A DNA stretch of 64,000 nt from Sanghuangporus weigelae (taxonomy: Eukaryota; Basidiomycota; Agaricomycetes; Hymenochaetales; Hymenochaetaceae). The stretch lies in the NCBI GenBank assembly GCA_033182465.1, contig CP137320.1, positions 1,674,001 through 1,738,000 on the forward strand. Direction: 5' to 3'. Numbering within the stretch: the stretch's first letter is position 1; every line of letters starts with the position of its first letter. Shown here piece after piece: positions 1 to 11,475 of this stretch. The notes beneath the pieces were generated by a model that searched no databases, was not told the DNA's origin, and saw only the letters and a list, made by a program, of their open reading frames with translations. A program made the position numbers and the translations under genes.

Positions 1-18
1 GCTGATTTCTCTTTGCAG

Positions 19-988
19 TGAGAAGCTTATGACTCGGACAAAGGCGCTATGCAAACGCCAGAGATCCGGAAATGGAGCACCACCAACACCGGATGTGTCC
101 GCGCGATTCTCAACGCCATCGCGCTTCGCAACTTTGAGTCCAACACCGAGTATGGTAGTTCCGGATTTCACTCCCGCATTTGCGGGAAGAACTCGTTTGT
201 TCGATTCTGGATCTGTCAGCAGGAAAGCCATGCTCCCTCCGCCCTCGTCGGAGTCATTCTTCAAACTACCTTCCACGTTACCGGCGAGGCATTCGCGGTT
301 AAGACAAGATGTGACGTCGGATGTGCTTGAAACTCCAAGGCCGAGTCGCGCACTCGACCTCTTTGGCTTCGCTACGCCGTCAAGGAATGTACAATATCAG
401 CAACAACAGCGGGAGGACGACAGTGATGATGAATCAATCGCTCAGGAGGTTGATGCGATGCTGACACCGATCACTGCGTCTCGCGTACGACAATCAAGGC
501 CTGAATCGGCGGTTAAACGGTCACTGAGCTATATCAGTTCATGGCTCAAGCCGGACATGTACACGACAAAGAAAGAAGAGCCGAAAGAACCGCAATTCCC
601 CGGATTGCCCGTCCCTCCAGAGGACTTACTCTCAAAGCCTCGCGGACCAGTGGAGACGCCAGCGCCCAAGGCTGCACCTAAACCCGTTCCGCATATAGAC
701 CTAGTTTCATTGGAACACGTCCCGCCTCCGCAGCCTACCAGGATCCCGTGTGCTCAAAGGCCGCGGCGTCTTATAGACCTCAACCACGTACCCACTCCGC
801 AGCCCAAGGATGAAATGAAGAAGAAAACCATTTCGCGGAGGTCGAGCGTTAAGGATCTTATAAAGGAGTTCGAGGAGAAGGAGAAGGTTAAGGGTCCGGC
901 TCTTGCACCGCCCCGCGTTGCGGAGTTGAGGAGGCAGGGTAGCGTAAACTCGCTCAAAGGGAAGGACAAGCCAACTTGGAGACCTTGA
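19..988 (+). CDS. Last exon of an unknown proline- and TP/SP-rich protein (5' part outside window)
   Basis: The reading frame is open from a splice-acceptor-like CTCTTTGCAG at the left edge to a TGA at 986-988, so this is probably the 3' exon of a longer gene; the ATG at 29 need not be the start. The protein is basic, low in predicted fold, and rich in Ser/Pro and Thr/Pro dipeptides that resemble proline-directed kinase sites. Near the end two short copies of the pattern IDL-x4/5-HVPxPQP sit about 25 residues apart, followed by a basic and acidic helical stretch. I do not recognise the family. That it is a real exon rests on the length of the open frame and the acceptor; function is unknown. 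Confidence 0.6.
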
Positions 989-1295
989 ATGGAATGTTTA
1001 TTTGATTAACTTCTTTATTTTTTGATTGTACACGTCTTGCTTTCACGTTTTTTATTTGCTTCTATAAACTCGGATATCCCTGTTGAGTGGCTTTTGGAAT
1101 ATTTGGACAGCGCTATAAAAAGATTGTATATTACGTCTAGAGAGGAACAATGCTTTGCTTTTCTGCTGATACTTGCTGCGTGCTGATTATGAGGTCTTTT
1201 GGTCGAAGAAATACAGTAAAGGTACGACACGGCACGTCCGCTCGCAGTAGGTTCGGATGGTGCAAGGTGATGAAGAACAATCAAAGGTAAGAGGA
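989..1295. other. Convergent intergenic region
   Basis: This AT-rich stretch separates two genes that point toward each other (the unknown protein and CBP3) and should hold both 3' UTRs and poly(A) signals. I see no supported gene in it. Confidence 0.6.
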
Positions 1296-2468
1296 TCAAT
1301 TCTCAAGAATTTTGCCAAATCTCCCAACACCTTCTCCGTTCATAACAGCCTCGTCAGTGATACCCTCCAGGCGCACGAGCTCCCTCCGAATGTATCGCGC
1401 AAGCGCGTACATCAGCTCAGGATAACGAACATACAAGTTGACATCCTCGCCAACAAAGTCATAAACGCCAGAACCATCATCGCTCTCCTCCAGCCTTTTC
1501 AAGCTCTCTTCCGGATTATCTTGCGACAGCTTCTCCTTTGCGTATTCTCCAGAGATGTTGATTGCACGGCGTAATCGACCGGGTCCAGGGTCGTCAATTC
1601 CGTGCGCCCCGCGCGCGCCAAGGAAGTTTCGCCAGATCGCAGCGGCCATCTCTGCATCACCGTCTCCCGCCTTCGGGCCCGCTACGCTCGCTGCATAGGG
1701 CGAGGAGAGTCCCAGCGCGTAGTCCAATGCGATGCCCAGACCGGCCCATTGCTCGCGTAGGATTTTCATTTGTCGGGTGACGAGGCGTTCGGGGGCCTTC
1801 TTTGAGAGGGCTTGTCGGATGCGGTCTTCGATGTCAAGAAAGAAATGGTCTACGAGACCTGATTCAGTGTATGGGAGTCAGTTTGTATGCCAAATGGTTA
1901 GATAGACCAAGTGCACCGTGCACCTACCCTGCACGAAGTTCTCTCCGTACGGAGCAGGTAATGCACGGAAGCGGACAGTGAGGAGCCAGACGTGCAAGTT
2001 CGTAACAGTGAACCAAGTCTGAAACGTCGGCGGCAGTCGACATTCTGACCGTTTCTCTATCAGCATGATTCTTCGGTTCAAGATTACATGGTAGAGCGAC
2101 GCACCTTTGTGCCAGAACTCCCGTTCCTCCAGTTCTCTAACTGCGCAGATGTTTTGGTAATAATGGTAGGATATCCTTCCCGCGACTTGTCTAGGATTTC
2201 CCATTCCGAGGGCGCCTGTGACGGATTTGAATACCGCCATTGCTCTTGGTGAACGTCGTAAGTAGGATGCTAGCCATGTCTCTGGCGGTGGTGGAGGTTT
2301 CTTGTATTCGTATACTTTGTTCGAAACGTCCCCAGGTAGAGTTTCTTTTGGCTCTGGGGGAGTGTTTTTCTGGCTGTATAATCTTCGTAAAGTCGAGGAT
2401 GAAGCAGCGGAAGCATAGAAACGTAAGTTCTGATGAGAAAGCACCGAACGTCGAGCCGTGCTCAACAT
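1296..2468 (-). CDS. CBP3: Ubiquinol-cytochrome c chaperone CBP3 (complex III assembly factor)
   Basis: Cbp3 (UQCC1 family) binds newly made cytochrome b at the mitochondrial ribosome and is needed for complex III assembly. The gene reads 2468-2105, 2044-1928 and 1858-1296, giving 347 residues. The N terminus is rich in Arg, Ser and Ala, as expected for a mitochondrial presequence. The family core is plain: LPPTFQTWFTVTNLHVWLL, then the short motif NFVQG spliced to LVDHFFLDIEDR. The first intron is 60 nt, a multiple of three without a stop, so it could be misread as coding; the family alignment ECRLPPTFQ supports removing it. It is divergent from PDX1, with 182 bp between starts. Confidence 0.93.
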
Positions 2469-2650
2469 TTTTTTGTCGGGGTCGGGACAAGTGAGAATGG
2501 ATTGGAATGAGAGTAACGCGGGAATTGCCGATTAGCGTCATTTTTTCGTTTCAAGGAAGGAGCATACAGTCATGCTTAAGCTTAGCCTCGTCTTCACGCA
2601 CTTTCTGACTCACTCCCATCTCTCTCTTTCTCTCTCACCTACTCGATAAT
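2469..2650. promoter_or_regulatory. Bidirectional promoter CBP3 / PDX1
   Basis: Only 182 bp separate the two divergent start codons, so both promoters must lie here. The PDX1 side has a pyrimidine-rich TCTCTCTTTCTCTCTC leader just before the ATG, common at fungal transcription starts. No specific factor site is claimed. Confidence 0.5.
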
Positions 2651-4283
2651 ATGAGCGCGCTGAATGAGCCTTCCAGAGCGGCGACGCCTGCTTTGTCGGT
2701 GACTGGCCCGCCAAATGGCGCAGCGCATGCCACTGCTGCACCGACTCGCTCAGCGAATCGTGACGTCGGGAACAGCAACTTGGGCACATTCGGTGTAAGT
2801 CATGCCAGTTCAGTCTGGCGAGGGACTTTCTGATGAGGAGACCCTATGCTCGTACGACAGGTCAAGTCTGGTCTGGCACAAATGCTCAAGGTAAACAATC
2901 CATCTGGCATGAAAGCGAAATGTGCTCATCGACTGTTCTGTTCGTAGGGCGGAGTCATTATGGACGTTACCAATGCCGAACAAGTAGGAGAAGTCATCAT
3001 TATTCGGAGAAGCATGGTTGAGCAGTTTCTTAGGCTCGCATAGCCGAGGAGGCTGGTGCGTGTGCTGTCATGGCTTTGGAACGAGTGCCCGCAGATATCC
3101 GTAAGGACGGTGGTGTAGCTCGCATGGTGAGTCTCATACCTTTAACTTTTTTATGGCACTCATGGGACGGTTTCACGTCTGTAGAGTGACCCGCAGATGA
3201 TAAAGGAAATCATCGATGCGGTGACCATTCCCGTAATGGCGAAAGTGCGCATAGGCCATTTCGTTGAAGCGCAGGTATATTTTGACTTGCTCGCTCACTC
3301 GCCTTGCCATTAGAGGCTTATCTCGCTCTGACTTCTTTGTTTTACAGATCATCCAAGCCATCGGCGTCGACTACATCGACGAGTCGGAGGTGCTCACGCC
3401 TGCAGATGAGCAATATCATATCAATAAACACCCATTCAAAGTTCCCTTTGTCTGTGGTGCAAAGAATTTGGGCGAGGCATTGCGACGCGTCTCAGAAGGT
3501 GCATCGTTTATCCGCACGAAAGGTGAGGCTGGCACCGGAAACGTCGTCGAAGCCGTCCGTCATCAAAGAGCTGTTATGGCCGACATTCGGAGGGCGAGTG
3601 CTATGAATGATGAAGAGCTTTATGTATTTGCAAAGGATATATCGGCGCCCTTCCACCTTCTGAAAGAGGTGGCTCGACTCAAGAGATTACCTGTAGTCAG
3701 CTTTGCAGCTGGAGGTATTGCGACGCCAGGTACGTTTCTTTGATACTCTGATGATACGACCTCACTAAATTCTCAATCTCGCCGTAGCTGATGCTGCTCT
3801 CATGATGCAGCTAGGTTGCGACGGAGGTGAGAGCCCGGTTCCCATCGTATTTATACCGATATTAACTCCGTCGCTCAGTATTTGTTGGCTCTGGTATTTT
3901 CAAAGTGAGCTGGAAGGTGATAGCTACTTCTCTTAGTTTTGCTAACGGATGATAGTCTGGTGACCCGGCTAAGAGAGCGCGCGCTATTGTACAATCTGTA
4001 CGATAATTTACGATTCTCTGGTTTGCCTTTTCTGAAGGTATGTCTCCTAGGTCACCCATTATAATAATCCAAAGGTTCTCGCAGAGGTGCGCGCCCTGAC
4101 TGAGGACCGTAACGTTCGAATTGATGATGACCGTGAACACGTAGATCTCCGAAGGCTTAGGCGAGGCTATGGTCGGTCTGAACATGTAAGCCAACCAGCA
4201 GGAAATCAACGGGCCATTGCTGACGTTTCTGCGAAAGTGATGATAATGTAAAAGGTGGCCGCCTGGCCAGCCGCGGCTGGTAG
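2651..4283 (+). CDS. PDX1: Pyridoxal 5'-phosphate synthase lyase subunit (PDX1/SNZ)
   Basis: Pdx1 builds pyridoxal phosphate from ribose 5-phosphate, glyceraldehyde 3-phosphate and ammonia supplied by the glutaminase Pdx2, which is not in this window. Twelve exons can be joined: 2651-2794, 2861-2890, 2948-2983, 3034-3126, 3185-3274, 3348-3729, 3788-3826, 3879-3904, 3956-3997, 4051-4086, 4145-4185, 4238-4283, giving 334 residues, the usual size. Visible signatures are [20 protein letters not shown] (catalytic Asp), VPVMAK-like [16 protein letters not shown] with the active-site Lys, [12 protein letters not shown], and [16 protein letters not shown] near the phosphate site. The terminal exon ends RLASRGW, the typical family C terminus. 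The first 45 or so residues are a low-complexity extension. Confidence 0.96.
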
Positions 4284-4549
4284 ATACTGACGCTATACGC
4301 AATGGTCTCCGAAGTCTGGTAGAAAAGACAGATGCTTGGAAGGAACGTAGGAGACTGCGCATATAGGAAACGTGATAACGATATATCGGATTGTGTTACG
4401 CTATTGATGAACCAGATCATTTGGATATCCTGGATGCAAATTTTCTTTTCTCGACGAACTTCGACAAAAACTTTGACCTTTTGTAGTGATCATGTGATCA
4501 AGTTCTTACCACAGCTGGCGAAGATTCTTCGTTCGTATTATTTATTTGT

Positions 4550-5364
4550 CTACTTCGGTTTCTGTACTGTGTACGCCCTGACCAAGCCTGCAAGAAGCTC
4601 GGCTCCGGCCTTAGCTCCGTCAACAGCACGCACCTCGCGACCGACTGATTCTCTCACTCCTTCCTTCACCAGTTCCTCCATCCCTGCCATCCCGGCGCAT
4701 CCCAAGATCAAAACATCCGCACCAAGTCCAGCAGCTCGTGCCGCCGTACTCTTCATAACTCTGTCAACCCTCTCTCTATCTCCTTCTCGTAGCTCTGAAA
4801 CGCCTAAACCAGTAGTCAGAACATCTACAAATCGCTCAGACTTTGCTCCTCCGAGGAAGGCGCTCGTCGCGCTGACGAGTGGGTACTTCATACTTTCGAG
4901 AGTGGTGATTATGGCGAAGCGACGGCCCAGGAGGAGGGCATGCGACATGGCTGCTTCGAAGATGTTTATGACTGGTTTGGATGAGTGGATAGACGTGAGG
5001 TGTTCGCGGAGCATGTGCGTTAGCGGATGATCAGAGACTATGTATGTGAATAACGTAACAAGAAAATTCGGACGTCAGTCTATGTGTCGAAGTTCTCCAT
5101 TGTATAGTCACACGTACAGCAACACACCAAGAAGCCGTCATACTGCTCGAGGGCATTCCGATCAATCAAATCCCGATAGCAATACGTAGCCGTCAGATTC
5201 GCAGTAGTCGTGTCCGAGATTGCAGCTGGCGCGTGCGAAGGGGCTGTGAAATAGCTGAGGCACGTTCCGGGAGGAGCGAACGGATCTAAGGATGCCTGTA
5301 AGCCCTCGGTAACACTCTTCGACGAATTGGGGTTGATAACTAGCAAATTGAATGCTCTCGACAT
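4550..5364 (-). CDS. Asp/Glu/hydantoin racemase family protein (DCG1-like)
   Basis: Members of this family interconvert enantiomers of amino acids or hydantoins with two cysteines and no cofactor; yeast Dcg1 lies in the allantoin gene set. Exons 5364-5118 and 5037-4550 join to 244 residues, the usual length. The N terminus LLVINPNSSKSVTEG is the family signature. The two likely catalytic cysteines are in FLVCCFSDHPL (across the intron) and VLILGCAGMAG. The start at 5364 (MSRAFNLL) is preferred over the in-frame ATG at 5406 because the family begins directly with this strand. It is convergent with PDX1 and has Argonaute upstream in the same orientation. The exact substrate cannot be told from sequence. 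Confidence 0.9.
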
Positions 5365-5715
5365 ATCTTTGTCTGGCTTTGACGTTGAGATAAGAAGGAA
5401 GAACAAAATTTATTTCCCAGATTATCTTATCAGTATGCAAAAGAGGAAGTTGATAATCGACTGTATTGTATTCATGTATTCAAAGTCGAATAAAGACATT
5501 GTCGTGCTACAGAATCTCATAAATTACGCAGCTCAGACTACAAGTAATGGAATAGCAATCGTGCGTGAAAGATAGTGATACAACACGATATGCAAGCAAA
5601 TACAGCCTAAATCAACAGGAAACTGGATTCACCAGAAGACAAAAAGAAGTCATCAAAGGACGAAATCGCCAGAAAGCCGTTTAGCGCCCCGAGAGACAAA
5701 GGTTCGTCAGTTGGT
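5365..5715. other. Intergenic region upstream of the racemase gene, downstream of Argonaute
   Basis: About 350 bp between two minus-strand genes. It should contain the racemase promoter and the Argonaute 3' UTR. It is AT-rich near 5400-5600. I see no extra gene. Confidence 0.5.
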
Positions 5716-8700
5716 TCACATGAAGTACATTTTTTCGCTCTGAGCCGGATGCACGTTACTGAAACCTTGAACCCAGGTCCCTAGGTTGAATTCACCAGAT
5801 GAAGAAAGATCGTCTGCGTAGTTCAGACTGTCGTGGAAGTGAAAATCCGCTCTTGAGCAAGCAATCTGCGGGGTGAAAGATCAGTTCGAGAAGTTCTCAG
5901 CATTCCGAGGTTTACAATTCTTACATCCGCATCTGAGAAGTGAATGACTCAGTCATATCCGACTCCGTCAAGGCAACATACGACTTACAATATACAGGAG
6001 CTGGGATGGATACAGAGCGCGTGGCACGCGCATAAGTATGACAAAGATCAAAGGAAAAGCTTTGAAGCCTAGTAAAATGGTTAAGTAGGTTTCATTCTCA
6101 ATGTTACGAGATTACGTACGTTGAAGCATCGAAATTGTTATCGTCCTTGATGACAATGTAATGCGACGGACGTGACGCTGTTACCACAGGTAAGACGAAG
6201 TGCTTCGCGGCGGAACAATCAATCACTTACTTCCGAGCAGTCCTGCATGAGATTGCAGATAGAAGTCAAAAATCCCGGGAGCTGTAATGTGTTGATCGAC
6301 TAGCAGGCCAGCAGGCGCATTCCCGCTTTTGTCAGCACTTCGGCCTTGCTTCGGAAAGAATCTAATATGGTGCCCTTTTCCGACGACAACGAATGTGAGC
6401 TTAGCTCGGAAGGGAGCCTTCAATCTTCCATAAGCATTTTCAATGGCATCTAGGTACGGAAAAACGAGTTGCGGAACCGATATAGTAAGCTCGCTCCTTC
6501 CTTTCTCAAAAAATAATGAAAACCAGTAAAACGTACTCGTGACTTTCTCAATCTCATGCTCCACTACCTTCTGAATTTCGCCTTCAGAAACTCCGTCCCT
6601 GTAAAACACTATTTTCTCTGGCAAGAGAGGTATATCTTTCCGCTGTAATTTCTTGGAAAGGTGAGTTCTGTATCCGTAGAACATTCTTAACGCGTTCTAC
6701 TAATTGCGTCAGACCAGTATCATGGCATATAAATACACGCCACTCACATCCATGAGATTTTCTAGGTCCTCAATGATCTCGGTACGAGGCCCTTGAACGG
6801 CGCACTTAGCAACATATTTTGCCGCTCTCTCATCTACAGATGACACGACAGCCGCAACTGATGGACGCATAACACCTGGTCCAGGGTGCGAAACATCCGC
6901 TCCTATGATAGAGCTGAGCTGCGAACTGCAAACCAATAACGAATAAGTGACTCACCAACAACCATGGTTTTCCCATCCACGAACCAACGGAACGAGGGCG
7001 ACTCTCCCGAGGGAACGAAGTTTATTCCTCCGAGCTTTGCATTTATCCTGTGGAAAGCAGAAATCAGATCTGACGAAATCTGAATCATTATTTATCATAC
7101 ATACTTGAGAATCAAATTATTAAGATACTGGCTTCCCGCCTGCTTCATTTTGTCTGATCGCTGGAAATGTCCCTGAGTATGCATGTCCAATCCACGAAGA
7201 AGAACATTACCACGCATTGGGTGACAATACCGTGGTTGATGTCACCAAATTGCTTTACTTCTTTCCGTTGAGGAGCAGCACTTTGAGGGAGTATCACGAT
7301 TAGAATATCCGGGTTCCTTCCCCTATGCCTGCGAGCTCCTTGACAGAGCTCTGTCAAATCCTATAGACATGTGAGTAGGATTGCCTTTCGGAATGATAGT
7401 ATTCTTACTTGATTGATTTGGTATCCAGAATTGCGTTGCAATACTGGTTTTTCCAATACTTCTGTTCTTGCGGTTTATATGAGGGTTCGAGTGCATAAGG
7501 AACTATACGTACTCATTCCTAGATCTTGTTGAGCAAGTTGGTCTCAGATAAAGAGTGATAATAACCCACCAACGTTTACCATTGCAGCCATGAGGTTGGT
7601 TGTAAATCCCTGAACCGAATCCAGTTGTACATCTGGATCTAAACACATCACTGACCACATTTCGATCGGGATCGCCGCTCTAAGTTTCTTCCCGAGCAGA
7701 TTCCATGAACCCGATCTCGGCTTGGAGAAGGTTATAATCGAAGCATATCTGCTTGTCGGATACGAAAGGCATACCTTTTCCGCCGTCTCTTGACCATAAA
7801 TCATAGTTGGGGGATCCAGAAGTCTACCCTGTATCGACATCGATTCTGGATTTATTCTTATTCCTGCCTGAACTATGGACGGAGCATTGTCGAGCTGCAA
7901 CATCTGGAAAATGCACATGAGAGTGCAAACGATAAGTCGCCTCATGAGATTCGAACCTGAATGCCACGCTTCACAATACCCAGACGCTCTTCTGGTTTTT
8001 TCTTCGCGAAGTTCAACATACGACTTGTCAATTGGGGAGATGCCTTCTTTCTAAAAAACTGGCCTTCTTTGATTTTGCAGAGCTCAAAAGGGATGCATTC
8101 GTCTCTTGCAGTCCAAATCCCAGGTATTAATGGATACCTGACATTATAGGAATACTTTTCCCGGAAGTAGAGCTGTGCGAAATAGCAGCTGAATAATGTG
8201 GTAATCACACAAAATTGAAATATAACGAACCTCCACCGTGGTGTTCTGCCCATTCTGCTCGAACTCATATGTACCCGCTCGAGGCACGATTGTCCGTATT
8301 GTTCTCAGCCGTCCTTTCGGTCCGGTGATGACCTTTTTCCCTTTCAAAATTCCTCGAAGCTGATCCCAGTATCGACTGTTTTCATCCATGTCGTAAAGGT
8401 CCCTAACATCCTGAATACTGAAATACGCGAAGATAAAGTCGATCAAAGGTCCGCGTTGGTACCTGTAGGCAGTTGTTTAGCCTCTGTCACTAGTCGTCAG
8501 AATAAAATCTGAGTTTACACAACAGTGGTCGCCATATCCACATTCAAGAATAATTTTCCAGCAGTGGGTCGTATCGATCTATAACATATTAACTATTTAA
8601 AAATGCACAGGTCATTAGCATGATTTGTGCACATACGCAAAGAAACCACGCCAGATTTCGAACCCTCCGATTGATTCGTATCCAGAATCGATGTAATAGC

Positions 8701-9552
8701 GATTCTTGGTATGGACCTGAAAGTGTCTGAAGGAAAAGTTAGTATCGTGGAAACCGTCAAATAGCCAACTGACAGTGCCGCTGCTTGCTGCACCAGAACA
8801 TTGAGAACTTGTAATGGTGTAGTCGTTACTGGCACACCCGGAGAGTGTCCTTGTAATACGCGCTCCAAGTCGCTAAAATAGGCTGTATTAATGGATGGGA
8901 TTTGGGGCACGTCTGAAGAGATGTACCTGGGTGGTATGTCCGCGACCTTGGTCAGTATGACAGAGAAAAGGCCTCTGTCGTCGGGACCCTCCGGGGGATA
9001 GTCTCTCATGTTGACACTAAACTATACGATAGTTGAACTCATGAAAGTACACGATCTGCGCAAGGAACACGACGTACGGTCATTTGGCCCTCCTGAAATA
9101 ATGGCCTCTGCAGGGAATACAGATTTTTCGCTCCATCGAATGCGGCAACTACCAGACTGAACAATTGAGGGGCAGTGTGGTGCATCATTCTGTGAATGAC
9201 AGCTTGTGCAAGCCTTGGAGATCGTTGGGAAATGCCATCTATACAAAGACAAATGGAACTCGACTTACGCTGTATTGCGAGGACTTGGAGAAATCACTAG
9301 AGAAGAAGATGATGCGAGCTAAGATATGACGCAAAAGAATGTGACCTGCGGCAAGAACGAACCGACTGAATGAACAAAGACTCATCAGGACACGAGTAAA
9401 CTAGGGCGGACTGGGAACCTACCGTCATAATGGAAGAAAGTCACTTTAGGGTATGAGCGAAGCTCGAATGTATTAGAGTAGACTTCGTAGATCGATCCAC
9501 GAGTGCAATGTCCGGGCCGACGAGCGAGCTGAAAGCCAGTCTGAAGAACCAT
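5716..9552 (-). CDS. Argonaute (RNA interference effector)
   Basis: Fungal Argonautes bind small RNAs and silence matching transcripts. Translating between many short introns gives an ordered N, PAZ, MID and PIWI protein. The N part starts [14 protein letters not shown] at 9552 and contains [27 protein letters not shown] and [18 protein letters not shown] shows [20 protein letters not shown] (about 8100). PIWI spans about 7090-5716 with [36 protein letters not shown], and the late [19 protein letters not shown] joined to [14 protein letters not shown]. The slicer residues therefore read Asp, Glu, Asp and a final Asp where animal Ago2 has His. The C terminus ends SEKMYFM. The N-terminal Gly/Arg-rich tail seen in many relatives is nearly absent. 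All domains look intact. Confidence 0.93.
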
Positions 9553-9930
9553 TGAGGAGAGTGGCAGAACGAGAATGATTAGGTGAACGTTAGAGAGCAG
9601 AGCGTTGAGAGAATAAAAGAGTGTCGGCGCAGGAAAGAACGCGTATTATATGTTTTTTACAATAGAGTCCGAGATGAAAGAATGTTGCTCTGGCCGGAAA
9701 ACGCGTCTGTGAAGTGGAAGAGGTGTGCATAGTCATGAAAGTACTGAGAGATCAATTTAAATTTCGAGAAGCAGCGTTACTTAAACGGTGTAACGCGACC
9801 GTGACAGCGCACATCATTCCGTACGAGACTCACGGCCAACGCTCCTCTCCATCTTCTGCTTCTGCCTTGCTCTAAAGCCACTGCATTCCATCCCTTCCTA
9901 CCACCTACCGCATTACATATTTCATTAGAA
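9553..9930. promoter_or_regulatory. Bidirectional promoter Argonaute / YPT1
   Basis: These 378 bp lie between the divergent starts of Argonaute and YPT1. The YPT1-proximal half is strongly pyrimidine-rich (TCTCCATCTTCTGCTTCTGC and similar), as is usual before highly expressed fungal genes. No specific binding site is claimed. Confidence 0.5.
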
Positions 9931-10975
9931 ATGCACACGAGCGAATACGACTATCTCTTCAAGCTTCTTCTCATCGGAGACTCCGGTGTTGGAAAGGTTT
10001 ATCTTTCTCCGCAGTCGTCTTCTCCTCAATTACACTGTTCACGCCTACCTTATAGTCTTGTCTGCTTTTGCGTTTTGCTGACGACACGTACACGGAGAGC
10101 TACATTAGCACTATCGGTGTCGACTTCAAGATCAGGACTATTGAACTTGATGGAAAGACAGTTAAACTTCAGATCGTGCGTAATCTTCTTTGAGTTTGTA
10201 TCCACTTCATATTTTCCACTTTTCCCTCGCCGCTGGTCTGTTGTGATGCACGCGGATCTAATATTTTCTTTGCCTGCTGGAACTGCCTGCTTATAATCAA
10301 AACCTTTTACTCATGAACTATATCTCAGTGGGATACTGCCGGTCAGCACAGCATTGCGCGCTCTATAAGGAGTTTACCCTAATTACTCTCCTTCAGGTCA
10401 AGAACGGTTCCGCACAATCACATCGTCGTACTATCGTGGCGCCCACGGCATAATTGTTGTATACGACGTTACTGACAATGGTGCAGTACCAGTCGGTTCA
10501 CGGTTGTTTCATTATACTAACTCCCGTCAGACACGTTCCGAAATGTGAAGCAATGGTTGCAGGAGATTGATCGCTATGCTTCAGAAGGTGTGAACAAGCT
10601 TCTCGTTGGTAACAAGGCAGATCGTGCTAGCGAGAAGGTCGTTGAATATGCCGTGGCAAGCGTGAGCACGACTGAGTCACGTATCTGTAATACTTCCGTA
10701 TAACAACTTTTCAAACAGGAATTTGCGAAGAACCTCGGTATTCCTTTCCTGGAGACCTCCGCAAAGACTGCCGTAAACGTCGAACAGGCTTTCCTGACAA
10801 TGGCAAGAGAGATCAAAGAGAGGTCAGGACCTCTTTTCAGTTCTATTCGTTCATATCTGACATGTCCTGTAGAATGGGTCCCACCTCCGCTCCCGGTGCT
10901 GGCAAGAGTAACACGGTTCAACCGGGCAAGAGCGAGTCTCTCCAACCTCAGTCCGGTTCCACCTGCTGCTCTTAA
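9931..10975 (+). CDS. YPT1: Rab GTPase Ypt1/Rab1
   Basis: Ypt1 controls ER-to-Golgi vesicle tethering and early autophagy. Seven exons join: 9931-9996, 10056-10175, 10329-10341, 10397-10480, 10531-10661, 10719-10822, 10873-10975, giving 206 residues. G motifs are in order: GDSGVGKSCLLLRF (P-loop), the effector [50 protein letters not shown] and [25 protein letters not shown] is specific to the Ypt1/Rab1 group. Exon 3 is a 13 nt microexon encoding only WDTA. The C terminus reads STCCS, a CC pair followed by one Ser, still compatible with dual geranylgeranylation (CCX) but not the common terminal CC. Confidence 0.95.
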
Positions 10976-11385
10976 TTGGCGTTTTCTGCCATGCAGCTTC
11001 GGGTATGTTTGCAGAGTGCTGGATCAGAGATCCCTCAGATGGACTTGGCCCTTCCTCTTATGCCGTAATTACGCATCTTTCTCTACATGAATCCACCTTT
11101 GACACAATCTGCTTGCGGATGTGTTCAGTTTCGTGTTGTCGATACATTTTCAAGATTTTTACATTCAGTATTTCGTATATGGATTGATCATTTAATTGGT
11201 TTTCCTGGCTCAAATCAATGACTTGATCTCTTTCAGGCACTTTGCGAGCATTCTGCCCGTTAGGTTGCAGCAGTTTCTCATACGCATCGAGGTATTCATT
11301 AATATTTTCACATTAATTGTCTCAATTTGGTTACAGGATGTCCGCCAGCCTCATCTTGAGATTATCAGTCAGCCTCTCAATTTAG
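10976..11385. other. YPT1 3' region and upstream region of the aspartic protease
   Basis: AT-rich, no supported protein-coding gene. It contains an ATG at 11338 opening a short frame that stops after 15 codons, and splice-like TTTCAG and TTACAG sites near 11240 and 11333, so a 5' UTR exon or the signal-peptide exon of the following protease may lie here. I could not decide. Confidence 0.4.
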
Positions 11386-11475
11386 ATTGTTCCTTCTTCC
11401 ATGCCCTTCTGCGCTTGAGTCAGTTCTCTTGTTCTCCTTAAGATCAACGTCTTTTGGGCTTGATCTTCTATCTAT

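Noticed and set aside
4332-5030. 232-codon plus-strand open frame
   Set aside because: Antisense to the racemase gene, Ser/Pro/Thr-rich without family features, while the minus strand gives a clear racemase.
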